Source: Cypionkella sp.
GTDB lineage: Bacteria > Pseudomonadota > Alphaproteobacteria > Rhodobacterales > Rhodobacteraceae
DNA length: 6,065 nt
Assembly: GCA_023255415.1 (NCBI GenBank)
Contig: JALRIN010000067.1
Coordinates: forward strand, 1 to 6,065
Direction of reading: 5' to 3'
Numbering within the stretch: position 1 is the stretch's first letter; every line of letters starts with the position of its first letter. The position numbers and the translations under genes are program-made. This document shows positions 1-5,773 of the stretch, in pieces. The notes beneath the pieces are model-generated. The model saw nothing but the letters and a program-made list of their open reading frames with translations, ran no database searches and had not been told where the DNA came from.

Positions 1-142
1 CAATCACGTGAGCCATTTCGCCTAATTGATAAGCGTCTCCATTCTCGACCAACTTAACTAAATCCATCTGACAAGTCGGTCTGGCACAAATCCCGGCAGC
101 CTTGCCCCATAGTATTTTAATTTCTTTTTCCGCAATCGCCAT
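1..142 (-). CDS. HNH endonuclease-like protein, N-terminal part (cut by left window edge)
   Basis: This is the 5' end (47 codons) of a gene that runs leftwards off the window. The start is the ATG at 142-140. A near-consensus Shine-Dalgarno (GGGGGTGAT, 154-146) precedes it, lying across the end and stop codon of thyX. The visible protein has the look of HNH nucleases that begin with an 'LWGKAAGxC' block (residues 11-19). It shows Cys19-x4-Cys24, a likely zinc pair, and then 'GEMAHVI' (residues 41-47), where His45 fits the first histidine of an HNH motif. The second half of the motif and any C-terminal domain are outside the window. Such N-termini occur in stand-alone HNH proteins and in some defence effectors such as HNH-SAVED (Cap5-type) proteins; which applies here cannot be told. 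Codon use (ATT, ATA, CTA, TTA, AAA) and about 45% G+C differ from the neighbours and suggest horizontal transfer. The start and frame are fairly sure; the family call is moderate. Confidence 0.66.
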   Translation of the reverse strand, partial: MAIAEKEIKILWGKAAGICARPTCQMDLVKLVENGDAYQLGEMAHVI

Positions 143-146
143 CCAA

Positions 147-1052
147 TCACCCCCAAATATCAATAAACTCCCGCCACTCGCCCTTACTCATACCACTGGT
201 CTCCTGCTCAACCGTCTCACCTTTCAACCTCCGCTTCAACACCGCAATCGCCTTCGCCGACAACGTCACTCCACCCATGCGGTAATCTTCAAACGCGGCA
301 TAGGCCAAGGGCACCCAATCGGCGGTAATTCTTGCCATTTGCTCGGCGTAGACGCGGATTTCATATTGGGCATGCGCATCGGCGCGCAGGCGCAGGAAGT
401 GGAAGAGATTGTGCAGGTCGGTCTTCCAATACCACTGGGTATAGATGTTCATCGGCAGGTTCATGCGGGCAAGTTCGCGGGCAAGGCCGGCTTGGCCGTC
501 TTGGCTGAGCATCGCCTCGTAGTTGTCATAAGAGCGCGCGGCGTCGGATTTCAGGATTTCCAGCACGCGGGCGGCTTCTTCGCCTTGCAGCACCTCGCCG
601 CGGCCCTGGTTGTTGATGACCGATTGCGCGGCCAATTGGCTGGGCTCGGGGATATAGAACTCGCGGTCAAGGATCGAATAGCGGGCGGAGTATTCGTTGA
701 CGTTGGCGGTGCGGTGGCGGATCCACTGGCGCGCGACAAAGACCGGCAGTTTGATGTGCAGCTTGATCTCGCACATCTCGAACGGGGTCGAGTGCCAGTG
801 CCGCATCAGATAGCGGATCAGGCCTTCGTCGTTTTGCACATGTTTGGTGCCAGCGCCGTAAGAGACGCGGGCGGCTTGCACGATGGCGCTGTCGTCGCCC
901 ATATAGTCGATGACGCGGACAAGACCGTGATCGAGCACCTGATGCGCGCGGTAAAGATGCGCCTCCATGCCTTCGGAGACTGCGCGCAGGGTCGGGCGCG
1001 GATTGGCGCGGGCGGCTTCGATTTCGGCAATCTGGTCAGGGGTCAGGGACAT
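147..1052 (-). CDS. thyX: Flavin-dependent thymidylate synthase ThyX
   Basis: ThyX makes dTMP from dUMP in the cytoplasm, using methylenetetrahydrofolate as carbon donor and NAD(P)H through FAD. The product is 301 aa. The diagnostic ThyX motif RHR-x7-S is present as RHRTANVNEYS at residues 112-122, inside 'RQWIRHRTANVNEYSARYS'. The conserved block 'LHNLFHFLRLR...AQYEIR' (about 213-233) supplies nucleotide- and flavin-binding residues in the family. An N-terminal extension of about 35 residues before 'LDHGLVRVIDYMGDDSAIVQAARVSYG' fits alphaproteobacterial ThyX. The start is the ATG at 1052-1050, giving 'MSLTPDQIAEIEA'; the frame stays open to 1571, but that stretch is antisense to gloA and has no ThyX similarity. 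The ribosome binding site is weak (AAAGG, 8 bases upstream). The gene is divergent from gloA and is followed after 4 bases by the HNH-like gene. The last 30 or so codons are less GC-rich than the rest (about 51% over 141-240). Confidence 0.96.
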   Translation of the reverse strand: MSLTPDQIAEIEAARANPRPTLRAVSEGMEAHLYRAHQVLDHGLVRVIDYMGDDSAIVQAARVSYGAGTKHVQNDEGLIRYLMRHWHSTPFEMCEIKLHIKLPVFVARQWIRHRTANVNEYSARYSILDREFYIPEPSQLAAQSVINNQGRGEVLQGEEAARVLEILKSDAARSYDNYEAMLSQDGQAGLARELARMNLPMNIYTQWYWKTDLHNLFHFLRLRADAHAQYEIRVYAEQMARITADWVPLAYAAFEDYRMGGVTLSAKAIAVLKRRLKGETVEQETSGMSKGEWREFIDIWG

Positions 1053-1086
1053 GGGAGCGGCCTTTCGCGGGTATGAGTCGCCGGTG

Positions 1087-1115
1087 ACTATATCTGGGGG
1101 AGAGGGTTTGCGAAA
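1087..1115 (-). promoter_or_regulatory. Candidate sigma70-type promoter of thyX
   Basis: On the minus strand a TATAGT -10 hexamer (1092-1087, five of six matches to TATAAT) lies 17 bases from a poor -35 match, TTTCGC (1115-1110). It would place transcription start near 1080, about 28 bases before the thyX ATG. A short inverted repeat, GGTTT-GCG-AAACC (1105-1117), overlaps the -35 position and could be an operator or chance. The call rests on spacing and the -10 only. Confidence 0.33.
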
Positions 1116-1205
1116 CCACAAGCTGCAGGCGGGCAGATCTGGGCCTTTGCGGCACTGGTCATCGCAGGTTTTGCTGTTAAGCTTGGGCAAAAAGGAGAGA
1201 GAGAG

Positions 1206-1634
1206 ATGAGCCTTCGCTATTTGCACACCATGGTCCGAGTTCTGGATCTGGAGAAATCCATGGCGTTTTACAGCCTGTTGGGGCTGGAGGAAACCCGGCG
1301 GTATGAAAATGAAAAGGGCCGCTTTACGCTGATTTTCATGGCGCCCCCCGGCCAGCCTGACTGCCCGGTCGAGCTGACCTATAACTGGGATGGCGACGCG
1401 GGCCTGCCGTCGGATGCACGCCACTTTGGCCATCTGGCCTATGAGGTCGAAGATATCTATGCGCTTTGTGCGCATCTGGCAGCCCATGGCGTGGTGATCA
1501 ACCGCCCACCGCGCGACGGGCATATGGCCTTTGTGCGGTCGCCCGACAATATCTCGATCGAGCTGTTGCAAAAGGGCGAGGCGCTGGAGCCTGCCGAGCC
1601 TTGGGTCAGCATGGGCAATACCGGCAGCTGGTAA
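1206..1634 (+). CDS. gloA: Lactoylglutathione lyase (glyoxalase I)
   Basis: Glyoxalase I isomerises the hemithioacetal of methylglyoxal and glutathione to S-lactoylglutathione, the first step of methylglyoxal detoxification in the cytoplasm. The 142-aa protein is one vicinal-oxygen-chelate unit pair of the usual bacterial length. Likely metal ligands are His7 (in 'LHTMVRV'), Glu56 (in 'VELTYNW'), His76 (in 'FGHLAYEV') and Glu119 (in 'SIELLQ'), matching the H-E-H-E pattern of E. coli GloA. The absence of the extra loops of larger Zn-type enzymes suggests the Ni/Co-dependent class; this last point is inference. The start ATG has a clear AGGAG 8 bases upstream (1193-1197). The gene is divergent from thyX and ends at a strong terminator shared with nrdR, so it appears to be a single-gene unit. 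Confidence 0.95.
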   Translation: MSLRYLHTMVRVLDLEKSMAFYSLLGLEETRRYENEKGRFTLIFMAPPGQPDCPVELTYNWDGDAGLPSDARHFGHLAYEVEDIYALCAHLAAHGVVINRPPRDGHMAFVRSPDNISIELLQKGEALEPAEPWVSMGNTGSW

Positions 1635-1648
1635 GCCCTGCCGGCATG

Positions 1649-1678
1649 AAAAAAGCCCCGCTTTTGCGGGGCTTTTTT
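1649..1678. terminator. Bidirectional rho-independent terminator between gloA and nrdR
   Basis: A perfect 7-bp GC stem, GCCCCGC (1655-1661) with GCGGGGC (1666-1672), closes a TTTT loop. It is flanked by A6 (1649-1654) and T6 (1673-1678), so it reads as stem plus U-tract in both directions. It begins 14 bases after the gloA stop codon (1634), and its T-tract ends 2 bases before the nrdR stop codon (1683-1681). It can therefore end both convergent transcripts. Confidence 0.93.
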
Positions 1679-1680
1679 AT

Positions 1681-2148
1681 TTATTCATCCGCAGCCGAGG
1701 GGGGGCGCAATTCCGAAACAAAGCGGTCGAAATCATCGGCGGCTTGGAAGTTTTTATAGACGCTGGCAAAGCGCACATAGGCCACCGTGTCGATCCGCGC
1801 GAGGGATTCCATCACGATCTCGCCGATGATTTTCGACGAGATATCGGTATCGCCAAGGCTTTCCAGCCGCCGCACGATGCCAGAGATCATCTGATCGATG
1901 CGGTCCGGATCGATCGGGCGTTTTTGCAGCGCGATGCGGATCGAGCGTTCCAGTTTGGTGCGGTCGAAATCTTCGCGCTTGCCCGAGGATTTCACCACCA
2001 CAAGATCGCGCAGCTGCACGCGTTCATAGGTGGTAAAACGGCCACCGCAAGCGGGGCAAAAGCGACGGCGGCGGATCGACACATGGTCTTCCGCTGGACG
2101 GCTGTCTTTGACTTGTGTGTCAACGTTACCGCAGAATGGGCAGCGCAT
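1681..2148 (-). CDS. nrdR: Transcriptional repressor NrdR
   Basis: NrdR senses ATP/dATP and represses ribonucleotide reductase operons by binding NrdR boxes. The 155-aa product has the family length. An N-terminal zinc ribbon is formed by Cys3, Cys6, Cys31 and Cys34 ('MRCPFCG' and 'RRRRFCPACGGRFTTYER'). An ATP-cone follows over roughly residues 47-137, including 'VVVKSSGKREDFDRTKLERS' and 'VAYVRFASVYKNF'. The start has a strong ribosome binding site, AAGGAGGGAG (2161-2152). The gene converges on gloA at a shared terminator and is divergent from the dienelactone hydrolase gene. In many bacteria nrdR precedes ribD or follows glyA; neither is adjacent here. A perfect DnaA box lies about 60 bases upstream of the start. 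Confidence 0.97.
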   Translation of the reverse strand: MRCPFCGNVDTQVKDSRPAEDHVSIRRRRFCPACGGRFTTYERVQLRDLVVVKSSGKREDFDRTKLERSIRIALQKRPIDPDRIDQMISGIVRRLESLGDTDISSKIIGEIVMESLARIDTVAYVRFASVYKNFQAADDFDRFVSELRPPSAADE

Positions 2149-2206
2149 CGGCTCCCTCCTTGCTTGTTATTGTTACTGCCTCATAGATCCCGAGTGTTTC
2201 CCCGAG

Positions 2207-2215
2207 TTATCCACA
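2207..2215 (+). promoter_or_regulatory. DnaA box (TTATCCACA) upstream of nrdR
   Basis: The sequence is an exact match to the high-affinity DnaA box TTATCCACA. It lies 59-67 bases upstream of the nrdR ATG, where a regulator could affect nrdR transcription. It is a single copy, so this is not an origin. DnaA regulation of nucleotide-supply genes is known from E. coli nrdAB; a role here is inference. Confidence 0.5.
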
Positions 2216-2219
2216 GAGA

Positions 2220-2250
2220 CTAGCGCTTTTCCCTAGCGCTCGCCTAGAGC
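2220..2250. repeat. CTAG-containing short repeats
   Basis: Two exact direct copies of CTAGCGCT (2220-2227 and 2233-2240) have starts 13 bases apart, and a degenerate third unit CTAGAGC sits at 2244-2250. Each full copy contains the palindrome AGCGCT. CTAG is usually rare in proteobacterial DNA, so three in about 30 bases is unusual. It may be an operator for nrdR or the divergent gene. Confidence 0.4.
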
Positions 2251-2322
2251 AGAAATGCAGATACCGCATATAGCGGCGCAGGTGTTGCGGCGAGGACTCA
2301 GGTCGCAGGGGCTATGCCACGG

Positions 2323-2352
2323 TTTTGCAGCGGTTTGGCCCAAGCTGCAAAA
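2323..2352. repeat. 9-bp inverted repeat in the nrdR-hydrolase gap
   Basis: TTTTGCAGC (2323-2331) and GCTGCAAAA (2344-2352) are perfect inverted arms around a 12-base centre. The centre can itself pair through TTG (2335-2337) and CAA (2341-2343). It may be an operator for a dimeric regulator or a hairpin in the leader of the hydrolase transcript. There is no T-tract, so it is not an intrinsic terminator. Confidence 0.4.
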
Positions 2353-2480
2353 TCACCAGCGCGCCGGTTTGGAACAAAATATCAAGCAATGCAAAAGCCT
2401 TAGAAATCTTCACAAAACTGTTAGCAGCAATCTGCGTCAAAGCCCCTACATTAAGCTTTCATTTAGCACGGAGGACTTTG

Positions 2481-3368
2481 ATGACACGCATGACAGCGAA
2501 AGACTTCAGCCCAGAACTGCTGGAACTTTACGATTTTTATGCTCACGGCAAAATTTCGAAACGCGAGTTTCTTGAGCAAGCCGGTCGCTTTACCGTAGGC
2601 GGCCTGACAGCAGCAGCGGTTTTGGGGATGATGAAGCCCAATTATGCGCTGGCAGAACAGGTCTCGTTTACGGACCCTGATATTGTTGCCGACTATGTCA
2701 GCTATCCCTCACCCGATGGTCATGGCGAGGTGCGCGGCTATCTTGTGCGCCCTGCCAAGGTGGAAGGCAAAGTGCCCGCCGTGGTGGTGGTGCATGAAAA
2801 CCGCGGGCTGAACCCCTATATCGAGGATGTGGCACGGCGGGTGGCCAAGGCGGGTTTTGTGGCGCTTGCCCCCGATGGGCTGACCTCGCTTGGCGGCTAT
2901 CCCGGCAATGACGACGCCGGCCGCGAGCTGCAATCCAAGGTCGATCCGGTCAAGCTGATGAACGATTTCTTTGCCGCGATCGACTGGATGAAGACCCATG
3001 AGGCCAGCACCGGCCGCGTCGGTATCACTGGATTTTGCTATGGCGGCGGTGTGGCCAATGCGGCGGCCGTGGCCTTTCCCGATCTGGGCGGGGCGGTGCC
3101 GTTTTATGGCCGCCAACCTGACGCCGCCGATGTCGCCAAGATCAAAGCGCCGCTGCTGATCCATTACGCCGCTTTGGACGAACGGGTGAACGCGGGCTGG
3201 CCTGACTATGAGGCCGCGCTCAAGGCCGCAGGCACGCAGTATGAGGCCTATATCTACGAAGGCGTCAATCACGGCTTTCACAACGATTCCACCCCGCGCT
3301 ATGACGCGGCGGCGGCGGACTTGGCCTGGGGCCGCACGATTGCGTTCTTCAAGGCCAATCTGGCCTAG
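2481..3368 (+). CDS. Dienelactone hydrolase family protein with Tat-like signal (YghX-type)
   Basis: An alpha/beta hydrolase of the dienelactone hydrolase family, 295 aa. The likely triad is Cys186 (nucleophile elbow 'GFCYGGG'), Asp233 ('ALDERVNAGW') and His264 ('GVNHGFHND'). Glu106 in 'VVHENRG' matches the conserved glutamate of the family, and 'FYGRQP' (208-213) is also typical. The first 60 or so residues hold 'LYDFYAHGKISKREFLEQA', then a hydrophobic stretch (about 38-51) and 'ALA-EQ' (56-60). This resembles a Tat signal with Lys-Arg in place of Arg-Arg, and suggests export to the periplasm. The substrate is unknown; classical enzymes open dienelactones in chlorocatechol breakdown, but no such genes are nearby. 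The start was chosen for its GGAGG (2470-2474), 6 bases upstream; an upstream in-frame ATG at 2325 lacks support. The gene is convergent with the FAD oxidoreductase, 18 bases apart. Confidence 0.9.
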   Translation: MTRMTAKDFSPELLELYDFYAHGKISKREFLEQAGRFTVGGLTAAAVLGMMKPNYALAEQVSFTDPDIVADYVSYPSPDGHGEVRGYLVRPAKVEGKVPAVVVVHENRGLNPYIEDVARRVAKAGFVALAPDGLTSLGGYPGNDDAGRELQSKVDPVKLMNDFFAAIDWMKTHEASTGRVGITGFCYGGGVANAAAVAFPDLGGAVPFYGRQPDAADVAKIKAPLLIHYAALDERVNAGWPDYEAALKAAGTQYEAYIYEGVNHGFHNDSTPRYDAAAADLAWGRTIAFFKANLA

Positions 3369-3379
3369 CACCATCGGCA

Positions 3380-3399
3380 GGGGCGGTTAATGCCGCCCC
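3380..3399. terminator. Candidate hairpin terminator between convergent genes
   Basis: A perfect 7-bp GC stem, GGGGCGG (3380-3386) with CCGCCCC (3393-3399), encloses a 6-base loop that contains the oxidoreductase stop codon (TAA on the minus strand, 3389-3387). It starts 11 bases after the hydrolase stop. There is no T-tract on either side, so it is a weaker candidate than the gloA-nrdR terminator. It may act with Rho or simply block the 3' ends. Confidence 0.45.
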
Positions 3400-4772
3400 G
3401 TCAGCCAATTGCCAAAGGCCGCAAAGCGCGAAGGTCCAATGCCAAGCCGGGCTTCGCGGCTATCTGCGATATGCAGCAGCCGATACATCAGATGCACCCC
3501 CAACCAGCGCAGGGGTTCGGGCTCCCATTGCCGCACGCGACGGTTCACCCAAGGCAGGCCCGTGCGCCGCGTGGTCTTGCCCAGCGCCAGATCGGCCAAG
3601 GTTTGCCCCGCAAGATTAGAGGTCGACACCCCCACCCCGACATAGCCCCCCGCCCAGCCCAGCCCGGTGGCAGGGTCAAGCCCCACCGTCGCGCACCAAT
3701 CGCGCGGCACCCCAATCACCCCGCACCAAGCGTGATCAATGCCGTAATCGGCAGCGGCGGGGAAATGCTGGCGCAGCACCGCCGTCAGCCGCCGAACGGT
3801 CTCGGGATCCGGCCTGCCGTTGCTGTCTATCTTGGAGCCAAATTTATAGGGCACCCCGCGCGCGCCCACTGTGATGCGCCCCTCGCGCGTGCGCTGGCAA
3901 TAGCAATAAGCGTTGTTCATATCGCCGATCAGCTCGTGCCCCTGCCAGCCGATCTGTGCCCAAACCTCGGGCGGCAGCGGCACAGTGGCAATCTGGGCCG
4001 AGTTCAGCGGCAGCCAATCGCGCTTATGCGCGGCAAGTCCGGCGGTAAAGCCTTCGGTGCAGCGCAGGATGATCGGTGCCAACAGGCGGCCCTGCGCCGT
4101 GACGACTTGGCCCGTATCATAAGACAGCGCCGCACTGTCCTCATAGATTGTCACGCCCAAACGCTCGACCGCCAGCGCCAAGCCGCGCACCAGCTTTGCA
4201 GGCTGGAGCCGCGCCATGCCAGACACCACCATCGCCCCCAGCGCATTGGGCAGGCTGATGCGTTGGGCGACCTCGGCCTGCGTCAGCTCGCGGATGCGGT
4301 GGCCGTCGCCCCAATGGCTGCGATGCGCGATCTCGGCCTTCATCCGCGCCAGTTGCGCCGGATTGGTGGCAACCATCATCTCTTCGGTGGGCAGCATATC
4401 GGCGTCGATGCCCTCGGCCTGACAGACACGCGCAATCTCGGCTACCGTTGCCTCTAATTCTTGCACCATCTGCAATACCGCAGCGCGCGAGGTTGCGCGC
4501 GCATAGGCCTCGTGGTTCCAGGCAAAGGTGCCCATGCACCAGCCGCCATTGCGCCCCGAAGCGCCAAAGCCCGCAAAGTCTTTCTCGACAATCGCCACCC
4601 GCAGATCGGGCTGCGTCTTTTTCAGATAATAGGCAGTCCAAAGCCCGGTGTAGCCCGCGCCAATGATCGCCACATCGACCTGTTCATCGGCCCGCAGCGC
4701 CGGACGCCGGCTTTGCGGCAGACCGATATCGGCATACCAAAACGACACATCGCCAAGGGTGGTGGGCTGCAT
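3387..4772 (-). CDS. FAD-dependent oxidoreductase, DAO family (PuuB-like)
   Basis: A 461-aa flavoprotein of the D-amino-acid oxidase (DAO) superfamily. The N-terminal Rossmann fold shows 'VAIIGAGYTGLWTAYYL' (about 34-50, GxGxxG) and 'VAIVEKDFAGFGASGRNGGW' (about 59-78). The second element is typical of gamma-glutamylputrescine oxidase PuuB and its relatives. Near the C-terminus 'WAGGYVGVGVSTSNLAGQTL' (about 373-392) gives the second FAD contact. Such enzymes oxidise a C-N bond of amines or amino acids to an aldehyde or imine, with oxygen or another acceptor. The exact substrate is not readable from sequence. The start ATG at 4772-4770 has GGAGG 5 bases upstream (4782-4778). It lies 56 bases downstream of the LysR gene on the same strand and could be read from the same transcript. 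No terminator separates the two genes; the gap holds only a 10-bp palindrome, CAGCATGCTG (4790-4799). Confidence 0.87.
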   Translation of the reverse strand: MQPTTLGDVSFWYADIGLPQSRRPALRADEQVDVAIIGAGYTGLWTAYYLKKTQPDLRVAIVEKDFAGFGASGRNGGWCMGTFAWNHEAYARATSRAAVLQMVQELEATVAEIARVCQAEGIDADMLPTEEMMVATNPAQLARMKAEIAHRSHWGDGHRIRELTQAEVAQRISLPNALGAMVVSGMARLQPAKLVRGLALAVERLGVTIYEDSAALSYDTGQVVTAQGRLLAPIILRCTEGFTAGLAAHKRDWLPLNSAQIATVPLPPEVWAQIGWQGHELIGDMNNAYCYCQRTREGRITVGARGVPYKFGSKIDSNGRPDPETVRRLTAVLRQHFPAAADYGIDHAWCGVIGVPRDWCATVGLDPATGLGWAGGYVGVGVSTSNLAGQTLADLALGKTTRRTGLPWVNRRVRQWEPEPLRWLGVHLMYRLLHIADSREARLGIGPSRFAAFGNWLTGRH

Positions 4773-4828
4773 GGGGGCCTCCGTTCTGGCAGCATGCTGG
4801 CGCGCAGGGCAGCACTTTGCAAGCAGGA

Positions 4829-5713
4829 TTAGGCAGCGATTTGCCCGCCCAGCCAGCTGCGAAACGAAGTCAGCGGGCTGCGCTCGGGGCGGTCTTTTGG
4901 CCAGACAAGGTAATAGCTGCCCAAGGATTGAATCGCAGGGCCAAAGGCAGGCACCAGCCGGCCCGAGGCAAGGTCGGGTTCAATCAAGAACCGCGGGATC
5001 AGGGCGGCCCCCAGCCCGTGGATGGCGGCTTGGGTCATGGTGGCGAATTGATCAAACAACATCGCAGCAGGGCGCTGATGTGGGTGGCCATGATGGGCCA
5101 GCCAGCGGCCCCAATCGCCCGTGCGGCTTTCCAATTGCAGCAAGGGATATGAGATTATATCATCAGCGCGCTGCAAGGGGGCCTTAAGCAGCGCAGGCGA
5201 AGCCACCGCGATCAGATCCTCTTGCAGCAGCGGCAAATAGGCCGCTCCCGGCCAATCTTGACGCCCATAATGGATTGCCGCGTCGAAATGCGAACTGGCA
5301 AACTCAAATGGGCGCAGGCGGGTTGACAGGTTCACCGTCACCTCGGGGTGGCGGGCGGCGAAATCGGCCAGCCGTGGTGCCAGCCAATGCATGCCAAAGG
5401 CAGGCAGGATTGCCAGGTTCAACGCCCCGCCTTCAGGATTGGCCCGCAGCGTCAGCGAGGCCTGAGACAGCGCTTGCAGGGCGCGGCGAATCTCGCGGCA
5501 ATAGTCTTGCGCCGCAGGGGTTAGCCGCAACCGATGGTTTTCACGTTGGATCAGCGTCACACCAATCTGCGCCTCAAAGGCCTGCAACTGCCGCGAAATG
5601 GCGCCTTGGGTCAGATTCAACTCGGCCGCAGCCGCCGAGGCCGAGCCGGTGCGATCCACCGCCTCCAGCGCCAAAAGCGAAGGCATCGAGGGCAGATAGC
5701 GGCGCGAAATCAT
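4829..5713 (-). CDS. LysR-type regulator, GcvA/GcdR-like, divergent from gcdH
   Basis: A 294-aa LysR-type transcriptional regulator. The N-terminal winged helix-turn-helix covers about residues 10-66, with the recognition region 'AAAAELNLTQGAISRQLQAF' (27-46). The effector-binding domain begins near 97 with 'LNLAILPAFGMHWLAPRL', the pattern of GcvA-type members. The chosen start (ATG 5713-5711, 'MISRRYLPSMPSLLALEAV') has an AGGA 8 bases upstream; an ATG five codons earlier (5728) is an alternative, and the open frame reaches 5785 without support. Divergence from gcdH, with 90 bases between the starts, is the classical arrangement of a LysR regulator and its target and matches GcdR regulators of glutarate metabolism. 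The effector is likely glutarate or glutaryl-CoA by analogy only. The FAD oxidoreductase follows downstream on the same strand. Confidence 0.92.
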   Translation of the reverse strand: MISRRYLPSMPSLLALEAVDRTGSASAAAAELNLTQGAISRQLQAFEAQIGVTLIQRENHRLRLTPAAQDYCREIRRALQALSQASLTLRANPEGGALNLAILPAFGMHWLAPRLADFAARHPEVTVNLSTRLRPFEFASSHFDAAIHYGRQDWPGAAYLPLLQEDLIAVASPALLKAPLQRADDIISYPLLQLESRTGDWGRWLAHHGHPHQRPAAMLFDQFATMTQAAIHGLGAALIPRFLIEPDLASGRLVPAFGPAIQSLGSYYLVWPKDRPERSPLTSFRSWLGGQIAA

Positions 5714-5728
5714 ATGAGTTTTCCTCAT
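5714..5728. promoter_or_regulatory. Candidate LysR operator (dyad of T-N11-A form) over the lysR ribosome binding site
   Basis: ATGAG (5714-5718) and CTCAT (5724-5728) form a perfect dyad around TTTTC. The core TGAG-N5-CTCA has the T-N11-A shape of LysR operators. It sits directly before the preferred lysR start and contains that gene's AGGA, so binding there would suit autorepression. A short dyad, TTCA-TG-TGAA, follows at 5732-5741. The call is based on symmetry and position. Confidence 0.45.
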
Positions 5729-5773
5729 GCTTTCATGTGAAGCTCTCGTTAGGGGATTTGGCCTGGATATGCA

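Larger units (their letters stand above)
2149..2480. other. Intergenic region between divergent nrdR and dienelactone hydrolase genes
   Basis: This 332-base gap has no supportable gene. It should carry the nrdR promoter (minus strand) and the hydrolase promoter (plus strand), but I could not pick convincing -35/-10 pairs for either. It contains a DnaA box (2207-2215), three CTAG-containing units (2220-2250), and an inverted repeat (2323-2352). The part nearest the hydrolase gene (about 2340-2470) is AT-richer, as expected for a promoter. The in-frame upstream extension of the hydrolase reading frame (from 2325) has no protein-like conservation that I recognise. Confidence 0.6.

Noticed and set aside
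102..1076. Long plus-strand reading frame of 324 codons opposite thyX
   Set aside because: It has no recognisable domain, is antisense to a certain gene, and its G+C-driven frame openness is common in such genomes.
1134..1141. 8-bp palindrome CAGATCTG in the thyX-gloA gap
   Set aside because: It is short, does not extend outward, and is of a size expected by chance; it is a BglII-type sequence and nothing more can be said.
1053..1571. In-frame open extension of thyX by 173 codons, antisense to gloA
   Set aside because: The stretch has no ThyX similarity, lies wholly opposite a well-supported gloA and its promoter, and the start at 1052 gives the expected ThyX N-terminus. High G+C explains the lack of stops.
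1531..2223. Plus-strand frame of 230 codons across the gloA end, terminator and nrdR
   Set aside because: It reads through a strong terminator hairpin and is antisense to nrdR; no protein family resemblance.
2451..2465. CtrA-like site TTAA-N7-TTTA just before the hydrolase gene
   Set aside because: One half-site is mismatched, it lies almost on the ribosome binding site, and such near matches are frequent in AT-rich promoter DNA.
2325..2480. Upstream start for the dienelactone hydrolase (52 extra residues)
   Set aside because: No good ribosome binding site, AT-rich promoter-like DNA, and the start at 2481 has a strong GGAGG and gives the family's usual N-terminus.
3390..4457. Plus-strand reading frame of 355 codons opposite the FAD oxidoreductase
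   Set aside because: Its composition is rich in Arg, Pro, His and Gln, as expected of an antisense shadow. It has no motif and no ribosome binding site that I would trust.
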